DNA of 64,000 nt from Daphnia carinata (lineage: Eukaryota > Arthropoda > Branchiopoda > Diplostraca > Daphniidae): NCBI RefSeq assembly GCF_022539665.2, contig NC_081332.1:4249884-4313883 (forward strand), given 5' to 3'. Under the pieces are notes generated by a model. The model was not told the origin of the DNA. It saw only the letters and a list, made by a program, of their open reading frames with translations, and did no database searches. The translations under genes and the position numbers were made by a program. This document shows, piece after piece, positions 13,538 through 26,456 of this stretch; the first letter of the stretch is position 1; the number at the start of each line of letters is the position of its first letter.

Positions 13538-16500
13538 TACTTCTGAAGAGCAATCTAGCATGCTTGAATTTTGTATTTGATTTACCGCGGTTTTTTTTTT
13601 CGCTCGAATGTTCTGTCTCGCTCATCGTCTTAACGTATCTTAAGCCCTCGTGACAACTCACGGATTGCGCACGTAGCAGAAAAGAAAAAGGACGACGATC
13701 GCATCGTGCACTGAGATAGCGAACGCTCGCGACCGTAAAATAACTTGGTTGCTGCCTGGCAAACTTGTTTGTGCAAACAAATTGCGGTCTTTGATGTGGC
13801 AGTGCTGAATCCAATCTCTAAAAGGCTGTGTGAATTCCTAATAGGATTCCTTTGCCTTCATGCATCAGTGGTCATCAAACGTAACACAAATGTCCTACCG
13901 CTCATTGATTCGAGTGAATGTGTAGAATGAGATGCTTACTTTTGAAGATGGCAACAAGAAATATGTCAGAAAACGTTTTCTTTAAAATGGGTTTTGAACC
14001 ACGCGATCGATACAGACCAAAAACTAATGATTGTTTTAAAAGATCTAAAAAAGAACGAAATCTTTCGTTCCATTCGTTACTGGCTCTCAACGATATCAAC
14101 CCACATAGTTGATCTCCACAATATATTAAGGTAACAGTCGCCCAGAATATAGATAACGTGACAGTAAGGAAGCTGAGAACGTAGACTACTAAAACTGGCC
14201 ATTACTTTGCCAGCCAACAACTCCACTCTGCTAATAAAGCACCGCTAAGAGAAAGAAACGGATGTAGGTTGTGGATTATTTGCTACAACGGTGAAGTAGG
14301 TTCTGCAGTAAAGGAGAAGAACTGAACGAGCATCTACAGAAAAGGACGGACTTACTCGGCGAAGGAGCTGGACAAAGAGTGGGTTTTAAATAAAGAGGTT
14401 GATAGCGACCTTTTCCAAGGAACACACTCTCTCGCCTTGCTACCGACATGCGGGGATCACGTAGTAAAACACATGCACATTAGGGCAGACGGTGGAGTAA
14501 CTTGCCACTTAGTACAATGTAATTATTAACTTTATGCTACATACAACTCAACCATTTGGAATACCTGAAATGCGACGATAATGACTGAATTGAAACCGGC
14601 ATTGCAACAGGATTCCGTTGGATTAACTTTCAAATTTTGTAAATGGATGTGTAAAGATATATCTAAGCTGAAATCCGACGGTTGAAGAATGTTTAATCAG
14701 CACTATCTTTAATAACTTACAAAGGTAACACAGATAAGTTAAAGAACAAGGAAACGGAGGCTCTAAATCATGGCTATACAACTTACATTTAATGAAATAG
14801 CTTAAGAGTCCATAAGCATGGACAAAGTCGTAGGTTATTTAGTGCACACGTTGCCAATTAAGAGATGGTCAAAGACAACGAGATGTGACACTAAAAACAG
14901 AAAATTCAGCAGTCGACAGTTATTCCGCACCCTTCCTGCTTTTCCGACGAAATTGTATAAGAGCGCCCCTAGTGACTGATTTCCGAAAACCGAAAGCATA
15001 GCGGCGGTAGTTTTAAACAATAAAGTCTTTGCTCGTTTACTGTTGTTAGCACTGCACTAACTTTGTTTTTCAAAATCGCCGCTACGAACGCCACCATCGA
15101 TTTCCCTGAAAAACGAAAAAATAGCAATGGGTCGACTGCAGACTTTTCCCATTAAACGTGTCCCTTCTGTTTATCTCTGGAGACTGCACGCGCATTCTCA
15201 ATAAACCTTCATGATAAATCAGTGATAAGGGATCAACCTTATCACGGAGAGACTTAAGGTATAGCTTATTTTCGCTGTTTATTCCTCATAGAAAAAAAAA
15301 GACAGATTCGGAAATGTTGCCATTGTACCAAGAAAATTGCAAGATAAACATTTGAGCGAAAAACTTCATTTGACAGCAGCCTGTTTACCTTCATGCTTCA
15401 ACTGTTCTTTACTAGACAGCTTCTGCTTCGTCACGTTGTATATCGGGCTTAGTGATAGTATACTAGCTATTTCCAGGACTATTCGCTTTGCAGGCCGTTC
15501 TTTGTGCCAACTCGACAGGACGTCTGATGGGTTTTTATTCAAACGGAAAAGAGCCTTCAGTTTAAGTATTCAAACAAAAATTTATACGCAGTCAATCTAT
15601 TTCAGCGCATAAGGAAATGGCACGTGCTTAAAGAAAACAACATGAATAAAAGAATAAGAAAGTTTGTGGGAAAAAAAAGCAAACCCACTTTCAACATTAG
15701 ACTATTGTTGATGAATAACACCACAACGAAAGATGGGGCCAAGTGAATAAAGAAGGCAGCTGTTTTGGGGCTTTACGATCCTAACAGCAAGTCGTAAGGT
15801 AAAGCCTGTCAAGGCCAATTATCTAACAATAGTTTTGCTCGTTGCTTCGCTTGTTTGGAATTCATTTTTCTCGTTTCTTTTTTTGGGGTTAGAATCAGCA
15901 ACTTTCTTGCTATCTCTGCATTACTTTCTCCGATTGAAAATTTTTTCTTCCCATGAATATTTTTCTTCCTTTTTTCGCTGATGCACTCAAACATGAATTA
16001 CACGGTTGTGCGGTCGTCTCACGAATTCTTGAATTTCTTTTCACTGTAGCGCTGACCATCGATCATCACACCAGACCATAATTCCAAAACTACAAAAGAA
16101 AATAGTTTTTTTTTTATGGCGATCAAACATTAAGAGAAACAAAAATACGAATTAAATAAAAAAATATATACATTTACAGTGTGAATCACTCGTCCTCTAA
16201 CGACGTCCATTTTTCATTTTAGTTCTGCCCCACACGGTGACGCATTCATCAAAAAATCCTAAAAGAGAACTTTTTCCACATACAAAAAAAACGTACAGTT
16301 ACATTCAACAATTCTAAATTGAAATAAATGAATAAAAAAAATATTACGTCAGCGCTAATCATTCATTCTTGCTTTGGCCTCCTTATTTTTGCAACACTTC
16401 TGTTTCACGTGGCACGTAATACATTTACGACTGGCAGAAAACGGGGGGAAATTCGATAACGCCAGCTTTTAAACTCTTATGTTTTTGGCAGGAAACTCCT

Positions 16501-19500
16501 AAAAACAAAACGAAATACCAAAGGTATGTACGTCAGAAAATCCCGCCCTCGGTACGACAAACTTAGGAATGCAATTTAACAAGTAATAAGCACGACCAGG
16601 TGAGTCAGCAGCTGTTTCGATCGTTTTCTCAAACTCTGAAATAGTGGCACTTATTAATCAATCGAGTCTGTCAACTGCAGGTCCTTTTGCGACCGTGTTG
16701 AGAACACGTTTTTATTTTTTGCTCTCCAGATGAAAACGACCAAATCCTCATTTTCATCACAACCAATTAACCTTTACACGTTCGAATGACAACGTCATTT
16801 TCGCTACGTATACATTTCCTCGGTTAAAGGTGCGAAATTTCCCAAATTAAAACACCAGCGCGGAAATTAAACTTCCGTTTGGCGCTTGTGCTTGTCAGTG
16901 GATCATTACGAGACTATCGATTTACATGTTCATAAATTATCGATCACAAGTCGCACCCAGACGGCAGACATTTGGTTTTTTTTTTTTTTTTTTTTTTGGA
17001 GGGGGGCAGGGAAAGTATGAGGGCCAATTTTTAATAGAAACATCTAGTAATCGGAATTGGATTATTGCCACAAGGTAGACACACAGAGTTTGGGCCGGGA
17101 ATGATAACAAGCCCCAGTTTCATCATTTCCGGCATCCAGGGCCGTCGACCCTGTCCGGCTCGTCATTCATACCCAGAGGAACTTGTTGGAATAAGGTTAT
17201 TTCTTTCATCGATTATTACCGGCTGTAAATCTCGCACGCCCCTAATTCGTTAGTTTCGCTGTCACCTCGTCCTTTTGATTTCTTTCTGACTGGTGGTGGC
17301 TCGCCACGGAATAGAACACGCCAAACTGAAAACATTTCAAGAATTTCGTATTTTTTTCTCCTTACGTTTCTTTTCTTTTTGTGTGTGTCTGTGTTTTTGT
17401 TAACTTGATAGAATTGGGAGGAGGGAAAAAAAAAAAAAAAGAAGTTGCAGAATTAAAGCGGATGTTTGGCTATTGGCCTGGTCGTCGTTCTTGGCAAAGA
17501 ATGGAAGTTACTCTTCATTTGGCATTTGAAAGAAAACGGAAAAAATGTATTTATATAAGGCGGGTTCGGCCAAGTTCGATTACATCTTCCTTCCGATTCA
17601 GGTCGGGATTTATAAGAAAAGCAAAAAAAAAATAATTCACCTCCATCTCTTTCGTTCCATTCAATGCAACGACGTGGAAAACGAGTATACGTCGCACGGG
17701 TCAATCTTTTCTGTGTCTGCAAGAACGATGGTAGACCTTTTGCCAACTCATTTCCGTGTGTACCGACCTGCCTCTATAACCGAAATAGGCGTATCTTTGA
17801 AAAAGCGAGTAGACTGTCCAATATCTATCGTATGTGTATAATAGCTGGGCAAACAAAAATTCAATAAAAAAAAAACCGGACCAATAGCAGAATCGACGGG
17901 AAAACGTCTTTTATTATTCAATTTTCTTGAATCTAATAAATCTATAATGTTTATACTGCGGACTTCAAAGGCCAATGAATGCTACTAGACTAAACTTTCC
18001 CGAAAAAAAAGGGGGAGCTCTAGACTAGCCAATAATAATAATTTCTTCTGCTCGCGCTTCTTAAATACAAATGTCGTCCAGCTGATTTATAGTTTAAAAT
18101 GAGACAGGCAACAAAAAAAAAAAAAAAAAACTGATTAAAACGCTAGCAAAGAACAAACAACATTAACAGCAACACAAAGAGCGCAAGGAAGTGGTGGACG
18201 AGCGTGACACGAGACAAAGTAACTCGCACATGGAAGTGAACGCTTCTCTTTTCCCGTTACTTCAGAGCGAGTTGGTTAAAATAAACACGAGTCCGCTGAC
18301 TTGAACTATGCTGCACAAAATGACCCCGCCTGTTCCAAATTTATTATTTTTTTAATCTATGCAATTCTTTTCGGGTGATCTGAACTCGTTACGCAAAAGA
18401 AAGAAAAAACGGACATTGAAAGTGTGGGATGAAACCGGACCGGATGCGCTGCGTGAATTTTGTTTTTTTCACGCTGTTTGATGGGATTACAATGAAGCTC
18501 GGGCTTTCTCTTTTTCTTCGAAATCTTTCAAAGGGCAAAAAAAAAAAAAAATGGATCAAGAAGAGAATTGAAATTTTGGGTGGTCTCCATTTTGTTCTTT
18601 AAAAGAAAGAACAAAAACAAAATAGCCGAATGCTTTTCCATCACGATCCGCATTGGGCATGACGTGATTCAGCTGTACGAAAAAAAAAAATTCTTTTCAA
18701 ACTTTTGTTCTCGATTTTTACCGCTCTGGAAATTAAAAAGTCCAGCAATTTCTTAATAAGAATAAAAAAAATAAATAAATAAAATTTTGCCAATTATTTT
18801 AGAACATTTTTTCTTTCACCAATGTTCTCGAATGCAGTTTTGGCAAAATTCGATCTTGCGATGCGCTATTTCGTCTCTGACGTCATTCCAATTCCTGAGG
18901 GGGGGGGGGGCAGCAAAATGGCGTTATCCTGGAATACATCTCAGACAAAAACAAGAAACAACACGCACGCGAAGTAAAACAAGAAAGCAGCCGACAATAT
19001 TCATTTGATTATATGTACCATGGTGCGAGAACTGTCTGCTAACACAGCTGATACAACCAGATGAAAAGAAAGCAAAAAAAAAAAAGGTATCCAATTCCAA
19101 AAGTCCCGCTCGTGCAACTTTGTCTTGATAACATTCATCAGTCACACACGACAACGGGTTTCTTTTATTTGATTTTTTTTTCTTTTTCCCGCAAACTGTT
19201 CGGCGATTGAAGATGAAAAAGAATAGGGGGGAGACTCAACAAAATGGAGAAAAGAGAACTCGTACCAACAAAGACGTGTAATGTCCCCGGCCATAAGCGA
19301 TTCGACACGCCTCGTTCGTTCCAATCGATAAACGTTTTTTTTTTTTTAAGATGTGGTTATTTTGCCCAAAAGTTTTAGTGTAGGTCATCAACAGGAATGT
19401 TTTTTTTTTCTTTCTTTTTGTACACGGACATTTTAAACGTACGCCGCACATAAATGAACAGACTGTAAAACATTATAAACATCCCGCTACGTTAGTCCGC

Positions 19501-20925
19501 GCGGCACTACTTGCGTGCGAAAATCGTAAAAAAATAAAAAAAAAATGTACAATAAAAGATGATATAATATTCACCGTTAGGCGATAGTTTTCGACCTAGA
19601 AGATTTGCGTCCATTCAGGCGAAAGAAGAAAACAAAAACAAAAAGAAACGAACATAAAATTCATTCTTTTGGGAGAGATGGAAATGTTCACCTGTGCAGA
19701 AACCCGTTTCTTTGCAGGCAGTTCCAAAAAAAAAAAACGTGATATATCGAAAAGGGCCGTCGGGGTAGTTCTCTGTAAAATTGGTATTTGCACGATTGAT
19801 TGTGAAAAGAAGACGGAGAAAGGCATTAAGAGAGCGTGAGGAGACAGGAATCTAATAAGGTTGTACATGGTGAACGGTGCAAAAAAAAAAAAAAAAGGGA
19901 AATGGAACAAAAGAGAACAGAGCCTATAAGGGTAAAATCCAATCATAACTAGATTGAGTATGGCCAGACGACACGCCCGAATTGACTCAAACAAGAAAAC
20001 GAAAAAAAAAAAAAAAAGATCTCTTTTTCCACCGCGCATTGTTTTCGTTTTTTTAAAAACGCTAAAAGCAGATTCAACTATGTATTTCTTGAAACAGCTA
20101 AATAAGATTCTAATATAATAGAGGCTCCAGATTTGCAAACGAAATAAATCAAATAACGTGAGAGATTTTCCGGTTAACGCTGCGGAGCGTGTCGCCCGAA
20201 TATTCAATCTGGACGATAACGTTGACCACGCTCAAAAAACATCAGATATGAAATGATGATGCGGCTGCTGCGTCCATAATAGCGGTACTTCTTCTATTAA
20301 AGAGCAACAGATGGTTGGCACGTAGCGTTTCTTTTAACTTTCTTTTTGTGCGTATCATTCGTCTTTTTTTTTTTTTTCTCTGAAAAATTCGGACACGCCA
20401 TAACAGAGCCGCCCAGTCTACATATCCCCAGCCAAGCGAGCTGTGAGAATGCTCAAACAGCACCATCTTTCTTTTTCATTTGGCCTTTCCTTGTTTTTTT
20501 GTTTTTTTTTCTTTAGGTTCGCATTTTGCGGTAGGTGCTGCTTGCGGTGGTCCACTATGTGAATCAGCTGCTGGGATAAATTTAAAGCTTCTTCTCAACT
20601 TCCGCTGACGTCAAACCCCCTCTTCCCAAAACAAAACAAAAAAAAAACAAAAAACAAAAAAACGGGAAGCGAATCAAAAATGTGGTGCGGCATATCGTCC
20701 CGTGGTAGAAGCGCATCGGTACAAAAAAATCACCCGCCATGTGCAGTGCGGTGTGTGTGTGTGTGTTCGGGTACGGGAGCACTTACGTCTGCGAAGTCTT
20801 TCAAATGCTCTTTTTTAAAAAGAAATTTTTAAAAATGGACCTTCGCTTTTCAAAGCAAACCATTTTTTTTTTTTTTTTTTTTATTAGTATTTCCGTCCGT
20901 TCATACACAACCGGTCGTACCTTTT

Positions 20926-20942
20926 TCTCTCTCTCTCTCTCT
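20926..20942. repeat. (CT)n microsatellite
   Basis: An uninterrupted CT dinucleotide run lies upstream of the ABRA-like gene. It is flanked by T-rich sequence. Confidence 0.9.
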
Positions 20943-21054
20943 CCACACATACAGAAATGCATAAAAATATTTAAAAATAAATCTGCACCCGGATGATGAC
21001 GTCCATTTTGCCCCATTCTTATTTCTAAAAAAATCGTCTAATTTATATTTTTTG

Positions 21055-21080
21055 AAAAAAAAAAAAAAAAAAAAAAAAAA
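21055..21080. repeat. A26 homopolymer
   Basis: An uninterrupted run of 26 A, one of the longest in the window, about 550 bp before the ABRA-like start codon. Its length is sensitive to sequencing error. Confidence 0.8.
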
Positions 21081-21387
21081 CGGGCGGGATTTCTTTTATA
21101 CTGTGTACATTTCGCCGTTACGCTGCGAGGTGGGTGGGTTAGTGAAGAACCTCCTTTTTGGCTCGTCACACTATACTGCTACCGGTCGGTCGGCCGACCG
21201 TGTTGTGAAAAGCAGCAACGTGAGTGGAAGGGCAAAAAGAAAAGAAGAAAAAAAAAAGGCTGACGGCTGCCGTGCTGTTCTTTCCCGTCGCCTCGATAAA
21301 CTGCCAAAGTGGATCAGTAAGTCGTCGGATCCGAAACCATTCGGAACACACGGGGAAAAAGACTTTTCTTCAAAAAACTATCCGCAC

Positions 21388-21405
21388 CAACAACAACAAC
21401 AACAA
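21388..21405. repeat. (CAA)6 trinucleotide repeat
   Basis: Six CAA units lie about 220 bp upstream of the ABRA-like ATG, probably in promoter or 5' UTR sequence. Confidence 0.85.
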
Positions 21406-21627
21406 AAATCAATTTCGAATTTACGAAATCCAATTGGTTGTTTCTCACTGCGGCCAAAAAAAAAAAAACAAAAAACGACGAAACAAAATTATTATTTATT
21501 TTTTCGGTCTGTGTGTTTCTAGTGCCGGTGCGTTTTTTTTTTCTTCTTCTACAACCGTGTCCCGTGTGTTGTTTCTTTAAACGCGTGAATTTCACAAAGA
21601 AGAAAAGCGAATCAAAACCGGGGTGAG

Positions 21628-23938
21628 ATGTCGGTACGGAGGAAATCAGCTGATGTAGCGCCAGTGGCGCCGGCAGTTCCCCGACAGCGACGCGGTTCCG
21701 ACCTGTCCGACAAGGTGGCCATGTTCAACAAGAAATTTCAAGACCATCACGAGAAGCAGCTGTCGAATCCCTTCTCCGACGTCGAGCGGCCCGACGGCTA
21801 CCAAGCCACCAAACTGGACGTCAACGACCCTAATTACGGCCGGTATGATTTTTATATTTAGAAAAAAGAAAAAATCTCTCGTGTTCCATGCAAGAAAAAA
21901 AAAAAAAAAAAAAAAAGCGTAGTCACTACTGGACTATATAGAGGCAATTTTGGTTTTTAAATCCCCGCAACGCGCACCATTTTTGGACACGAACACGAAG
22001 TGAATCATTTCTTGTTGGAAAATAATTTATTTCGTCTATTTGGCTCGCGTCTGAAATTCGCAACTACGTAACACGTTAACTTTCTACATTTTTCGGGTGT
22101 ATCGTTGTCGTCCCTGCAAAAAGCAAAAGAAAAAAAAAAAAAAAACCAGACGGCAAGCTTGTAGGGCAAACAAGGGTCCCTGTGTTTCCAATAACCTTGA
22201 CATCATTCGGCCTATCGCTTTTTCAGACTTGGGGCACAACAAACGGTTGCACGGAACGCGGGATTTCGTAAGAACACAAACATCCCTATTTTTAGGACAT
22301 TTATTTCCCACCCTTTTATTTTTTTTTTTCCTTCTTCAATCTCCTGTTGAAAATAAACAAAAACCGGATCCGACGCATATCCGGTTAAGTATATTAATTA
22401 GACGTCCGGTTGCGTCACCTATGGAATTTTTTACGATTTCTTTCAGGGCGGAGAGCAGCAAAAAAAAAAAAAAAAAAAAGAAAAGAAAAAGTTGTTGAAT
22501 GTCAAGTTCGTAGACGATATGGTCACATTGGTGGGCAATGAATTTGAATGTACGGCCATCAATGAATGATTCAGAAAAAAACTTGGAAAGGCCGTGAATG
22601 TTTCCCTTCTTTTTGCGTTGAAAGGGAACATTCTATGCACGCACGTTAAAATGGGGGGGGGGGGGGGAGAGGGGAGGGGTAGAGGATAGCAAGCATCTGT
22701 CTGTGTCGCTCTGGCGAGATCTATATGCGTGCCTGTTACGGGACTAAAAAGAGGCAAAAACAAAAAGCGCACACCGTGGGGCTAGAGGGCGCGTGAAATG
22801 CAAGTTTTTCAGTGTGACGTCAACCGCATACCAGTCGACTTATTATTGGCCTGGCCAACAGATTTTTCTTCTTCTTTTCGCTTCATGATATTTTCTTTTT
22901 TTTTTTTGGCGTGCGTGCTCCAACAGTATCCATCCAAACCAACATCCGGTCTAATGACGCCACTCCAACTTTTTTTTTATATTTTGTTTATGAAATTCTT
23001 TTAGCTCCTTTTAAAAAAAAAAAAAAAATAAAAATCTTTACTTTCTTTTACACATTTAACTTTTTTTTTATTACTTCTTTTCATTGGGGCATTTCGCAGG
23101 CCACCGGCCGGATCCATGACGGAATTGAGAGGTAAGCACTACAAAAATGCCAGACTATCCAATAGAAAGAAATAAATAAATTTAACCATTTATTTATTCT
23201 TCTCCTTTTCTCCAGGCAAAAAAGCCAACCAACACATGAGGAAAGAATGGAGGACGCTTTGCGAAACCATCTACGACTGCGGCTACCGGTTTCCCGACGG
23301 AACTGCCATCATCCGCTTCGGCGATCTCTTCAACGTAAGTCTTTTTTGTTTTTAAAATAAAACAAAAACACAGTCGCATTTCTCTCTTAAATAATAATAC
23401 CGGCTAAATTGTTATCACGAAAAAAAAAAAAAAAATAAATAAATAATTGATTGCAGATCTACAACACGATCTCTGACAAGTGCGTGGGCAACCTGCTGAG
23501 CGCGCGGAAACACGGTTTCGTCTCCTTCGAAGGCGAAATGCTCTATCAGGTAAGTCACTCTCCAAAACCCTTTTGGGGCTCGTCAATTCATTCATTATTT
23601 CAAAGTAAAAATGTTAGCCCGCTAACGAATGGACCCTCCTTTCTTTCTCTCTTTATATTTTTCACGCCGGGAACGAACGCAACGGCTTCATAAAATGCTG
23701 CGGTTTTCCCGCTTGGTGGTTACTTTGCTCCGCGGTTTGTGTGTGTGTGTGTGTGTGTGTGTGCGGGAACTTTGTTTTTTACGACAATGGAAATACAACT
23801 GACCTGTTAATTGGACGGTGACAGAGGCGCGACGAAGACACGGAAATCACATTAGCCAAGCCTATTGAGGAAATTGTCAAATTACTGCCCATTGTGTTCG
23901 ATCCGAATCAACACCTGTTGGATAACCTGCAAGAATAA
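21628..23938 (+). CDS. ABRA: Costars-domain protein, ABRA/STARS-like actin-binding Rho activator
   Basis: Predicted 190 residues from exons 21628-21842, 23100-23131, 23216-23334, 23457-23549 and 23825-23938 (TAA); all phases join. The ABRA/STARS family binds actin, promotes Rho-dependent polymerisation and so raises MRTF/SRF transcription in muscle. The C-terminal Costars domain runs from about residue 88: EEH-like NQHMRKEWRTLCETIYDCG, then DGTAIIRFGDLF, NTISDKCVGNLLSARKHG, FVSFEGEMLYQ and a closing TEITLAKPIEEI helix. The N-terminal third, with SDKVAMFNKKFQDH and NPFSD, looks disordered. At 190 residues it is shorter than vertebrate ABRA (about 380) and longer than ABRACL (about 80). Intron 1 (1,257 bp) holds a perfect CArg-type site and a G-rich tract. 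Confidence 0.92.
21977..21986. promoter_or_regulatory. CArG box (SRF site consensus) in ABRA-like intron 1
   Basis: CCATTTTTGG exactly fits CC(A/T)6GG and lies 135 bp into intron 1. The family acts in the actin-SRF pathway, so a feedback element is plausible. A few such matches are expected by chance in a window this size and AT content, so this is a candidate only. Confidence 0.3.
22653..22679 (+). other. G-rich tract with quadruplex potential in ABRA-like intron 1
   Basis: Twenty-seven purines: a run of 15 G followed by AGA, GGGG, A and GGGG, on the RNA-sense strand of the intron. It meets the usual G-quadruplex pattern of four or more G-tracts with short loops. Confidence 0.6.
23738..23763. 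repeat. (TG)13 microsatellite in ABRA-like intron 4
   Basis: A continuous TG dinucleotide run about 60 bp before the acceptor of the last exon. Confidence 0.9.
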
Positions 23939-26292
23939 ACAATCACATTATCAATCTTTTATGGCAGAGCAAAAACAGATACGAAACAACTGGGGCATAT
24001 AATCATTTCTATACATCTATTTTATAGTTTATACGTACGATGATATTTAAAAAAAAAAAGGCCAAGTAAAGAATTGAGTCGTCATTGAGACGGACGAATC
24101 AATTGGGAGCAATTGGGGATTGTAGGTTAAATAATGAAGAGAAATAATTCAATGTGCCTGCTATTTTGCAATTAAATTTTTTTTTATTTTGTTTGCTACT
24201 GCTGGTAATTGTTATAACAGGAAATTTCATTGGGATTTATCCGCAAGTATTTGATTTAAGGCAAAAATGTTTAACAATCTTCTTTTCGGTATTGTCAATG
24301 CTGTTGATATTTTTAGGCAAATCATTTATCCCTCCTCCTCCCTGCCAATTAAATTGTCATTGCCTTCCCAGAGATCCTCCGATGATTACGTCTCGATAAT
24401 ATTTAAGCAAAAAGAAATCCCTCCAACAGTCGTGTGCAGCATGAAAGTCTCATCCGCAATGCTAATAATAATATATTTTCCTGTATACTTTGATGCAATC
24501 TTAGGGCGCATGGTGTCACAAAACACAACAAGCAAAAAAAAAAAAAAACCAGAAATATGTGTATAAAAATTTTCAAAAGCCAATTCTTTGAAAAAAAAAA
24601 AAAAAAAAAAAACAGACGACATTGGGAAATAAAAAAAAATTCTAAACAAAATTGAGTTTAAATTTAATTTCTGTGAAAAAAAATTATTTGGAGATGTTTT
24701 GAATAGAACAAAAACTGAAAAACGTTGGGATGCTCCCAACCAAATGCACACGCGACACGAATGATGTTTATGGATGAAAGTAATTAGATCCGGCCGGATT
24801 GATCATCACACGCATACATACACACACATCAGAAATGAATATTAATAAGAAAAGTACGCAACGTTAAAGACGAGGACTCTCTTATTCCAATTTTCTAGAG
24901 CACGACCACCATTTCCGCTCCAGTCTGACGATCGTCAAGCGATTTGCCTCTTTCCCCTCGTTATTTTTTTTTTTTTTTTGTGGAACCAATCAATCCGCCA
25001 TCTGATTTTTCGGTGCGTCAATTTCAAATTCATCGCAAAAGCAGATCAAAGTCACGCAAATTTTTTTGGAAAACAGGCTCGATCTCTCGTGAATATATGT
25101 TCGTTCAAGTGTCATCGATTGGGTTCCCTTTGTAAAATCAGATATTCAAAACAGTTAAAAAGAGTAAAACGTTCAAGTATGGGCTCCCCCCCCCCCCCTG
25201 TTCGAGAACGTACTCTTTTATCCGGCGCCATCCCTTCATCACCTTGCGTGAAAAATCACGCACGCTCTTCTCTAGAAATCTATTACTCGTCTGCGTGTCT
25301 TTTTTTCAACGATTTCTATTGGCTGTATTCCCCCTCCATCCCGATATCTATGCACTTGTAATGGCCGCCTAGCGGATTTTCTTGTTTCTCTTCTTGTTCT
25401 TTTCTTCTTTCTTTTTTTTTTTTGCACACGTCGTTGAACGAAGGAACTGTCGTCTACGTGACATCCTTCATGCCACTACCCCTCCAAAAAAAAAAAAAAA
25501 ATTAATAAATAAATTATTTATTTATAGCAAACAAACGGAGCCACAACTATGGCGAATAACCTTGCGTGAGTTCCAACACGGCTGTGTATTTGGCACTTTT
25601 TCACGGTCAAACAATGCCCTTCCTCCCGCTCCAAACAAACAAACAAAAATTTGAACAAATTAGAGCAGTAAAACCGACGTTTTTCTTCTTTCAAGTTTGA
25701 ACGTCAGCCAGAAAAAAAAAAATAAATAAAAAATAAGATACCGTTTGCAAAACATACCAAGCGCAACCTCATCAGTTGCGAATGGCTGCCCGCTGGCGAA
25801 GATATTTATTGCCAGGAGAACGGAGAGGGGGGAGAAGAGAGGAAACCATTAGAAATGTTTTTAGTCTCTCTCCGCGAGTATTCTTCTAGTTATTTTTTTT
25901 TTGTCCGCAGAGAGTGAACATCCACAGACGCATATTCTCTTAAGATATTTATAGATTTTTTTTTTTTTCAAAGATTTAGTCGAGTCTTGTGTGTAGAGAG
26001 ATCCAACGGCCTTGGTTAGTTTCGTTGCCAACTGGGCTCCACAAACGCCAGGACCCAAGTAGGAAAATAATTTCCAAACAAAATGTAAAAAAAACAAAAA
26101 ACATGGGGTTCCGTACTGACGGACGAATTGAAGAAGGATTTGCATGGATTCCAGAAGCGACAAAGTTCCAGCATTTTCGTTTGTTCGCAGACAAAAGACG
26201 ACGGATGTCTAAAATCACGTGCCCTTACGAATCAAAAGAGCCCAGTTTCTCATTGTTTAACTAAAATTCACGAAATGATCTGTTGACACGAC

Positions 26293-26314
26293 AGAGAGAG
26301 AGAGAGAGAGAGAG
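26293..26314. repeat. (AG)11 microsatellite
   Basis: An uninterrupted AG dinucleotide run followed by an A run. Confidence 0.9.
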
Positions 26315-26422
26315 AAAAAAATGGACCATGAGATGTCACTGTTCAAGAGGCCATTGCTTAAACATATAACGTCATTTCGACTGATCTTCGTGTATCGCAT
26401 TGATGTTTTATATTTATATGAT

Positions 26423-26424
<2 letters not shown>

Positions 26425-26454
<30 letters not shown>
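26425..26454. repeat. (AT)15 microsatellite
   Basis: Thirty bases of alternating A and T. It is self-complementary and could extrude as a cruciform or hairpin. Confidence 0.9.

Positions 26455-26456
<2 letters not shown>

Larger units (their letters stand above)
13093..21627. other. Gene-poor stretch between ORMDL and the ABRA-like gene
   Basis: No protein with recognisable family features was found in 8.5 kb. The ORFs present are short, low-complexity or artefacts of A/T tracts, the longest being 203 Phe-rich codons on the minus strand at 20207-19596. The stretch contains long T and A runs, a G run near 18900, (CT)n at 20926-20942 and (CAA)6 at 21388-21405. The last few hundred bases probably include the promoter and 5' UTR of the downstream gene. 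Sequence at about 14.1-14.6 kb is of mixed composition without long runs and might be a non-coding transcript, but nothing specific supports that. Confidence 0.5.

Noticed and set aside
13918-14600. Possible small gene or gene remnant
   Set aside because: The composition looks more gene-like than its surroundings, but there is no recognisable protein family, no joining splice sites and no RNA-gene signature.
19596-20207. 203-codon minus-strand ORF
   Set aside because: Phe-rich translation made by long T runs, with no domain, no splice context and no conserved motif.
21052-21522. 156-codon plus-strand ORF beginning in an A run
   Set aside because: It starts with poly-Lys from the A26 run and is low-complexity throughout. 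The region is probably the 5' flank or UTR of the ABRA-like gene.
26425-26454. AT palindrome as a functional hairpin
   Set aside because: It is a plain (AT)15 microsatellite; its self-complementarity is automatic.
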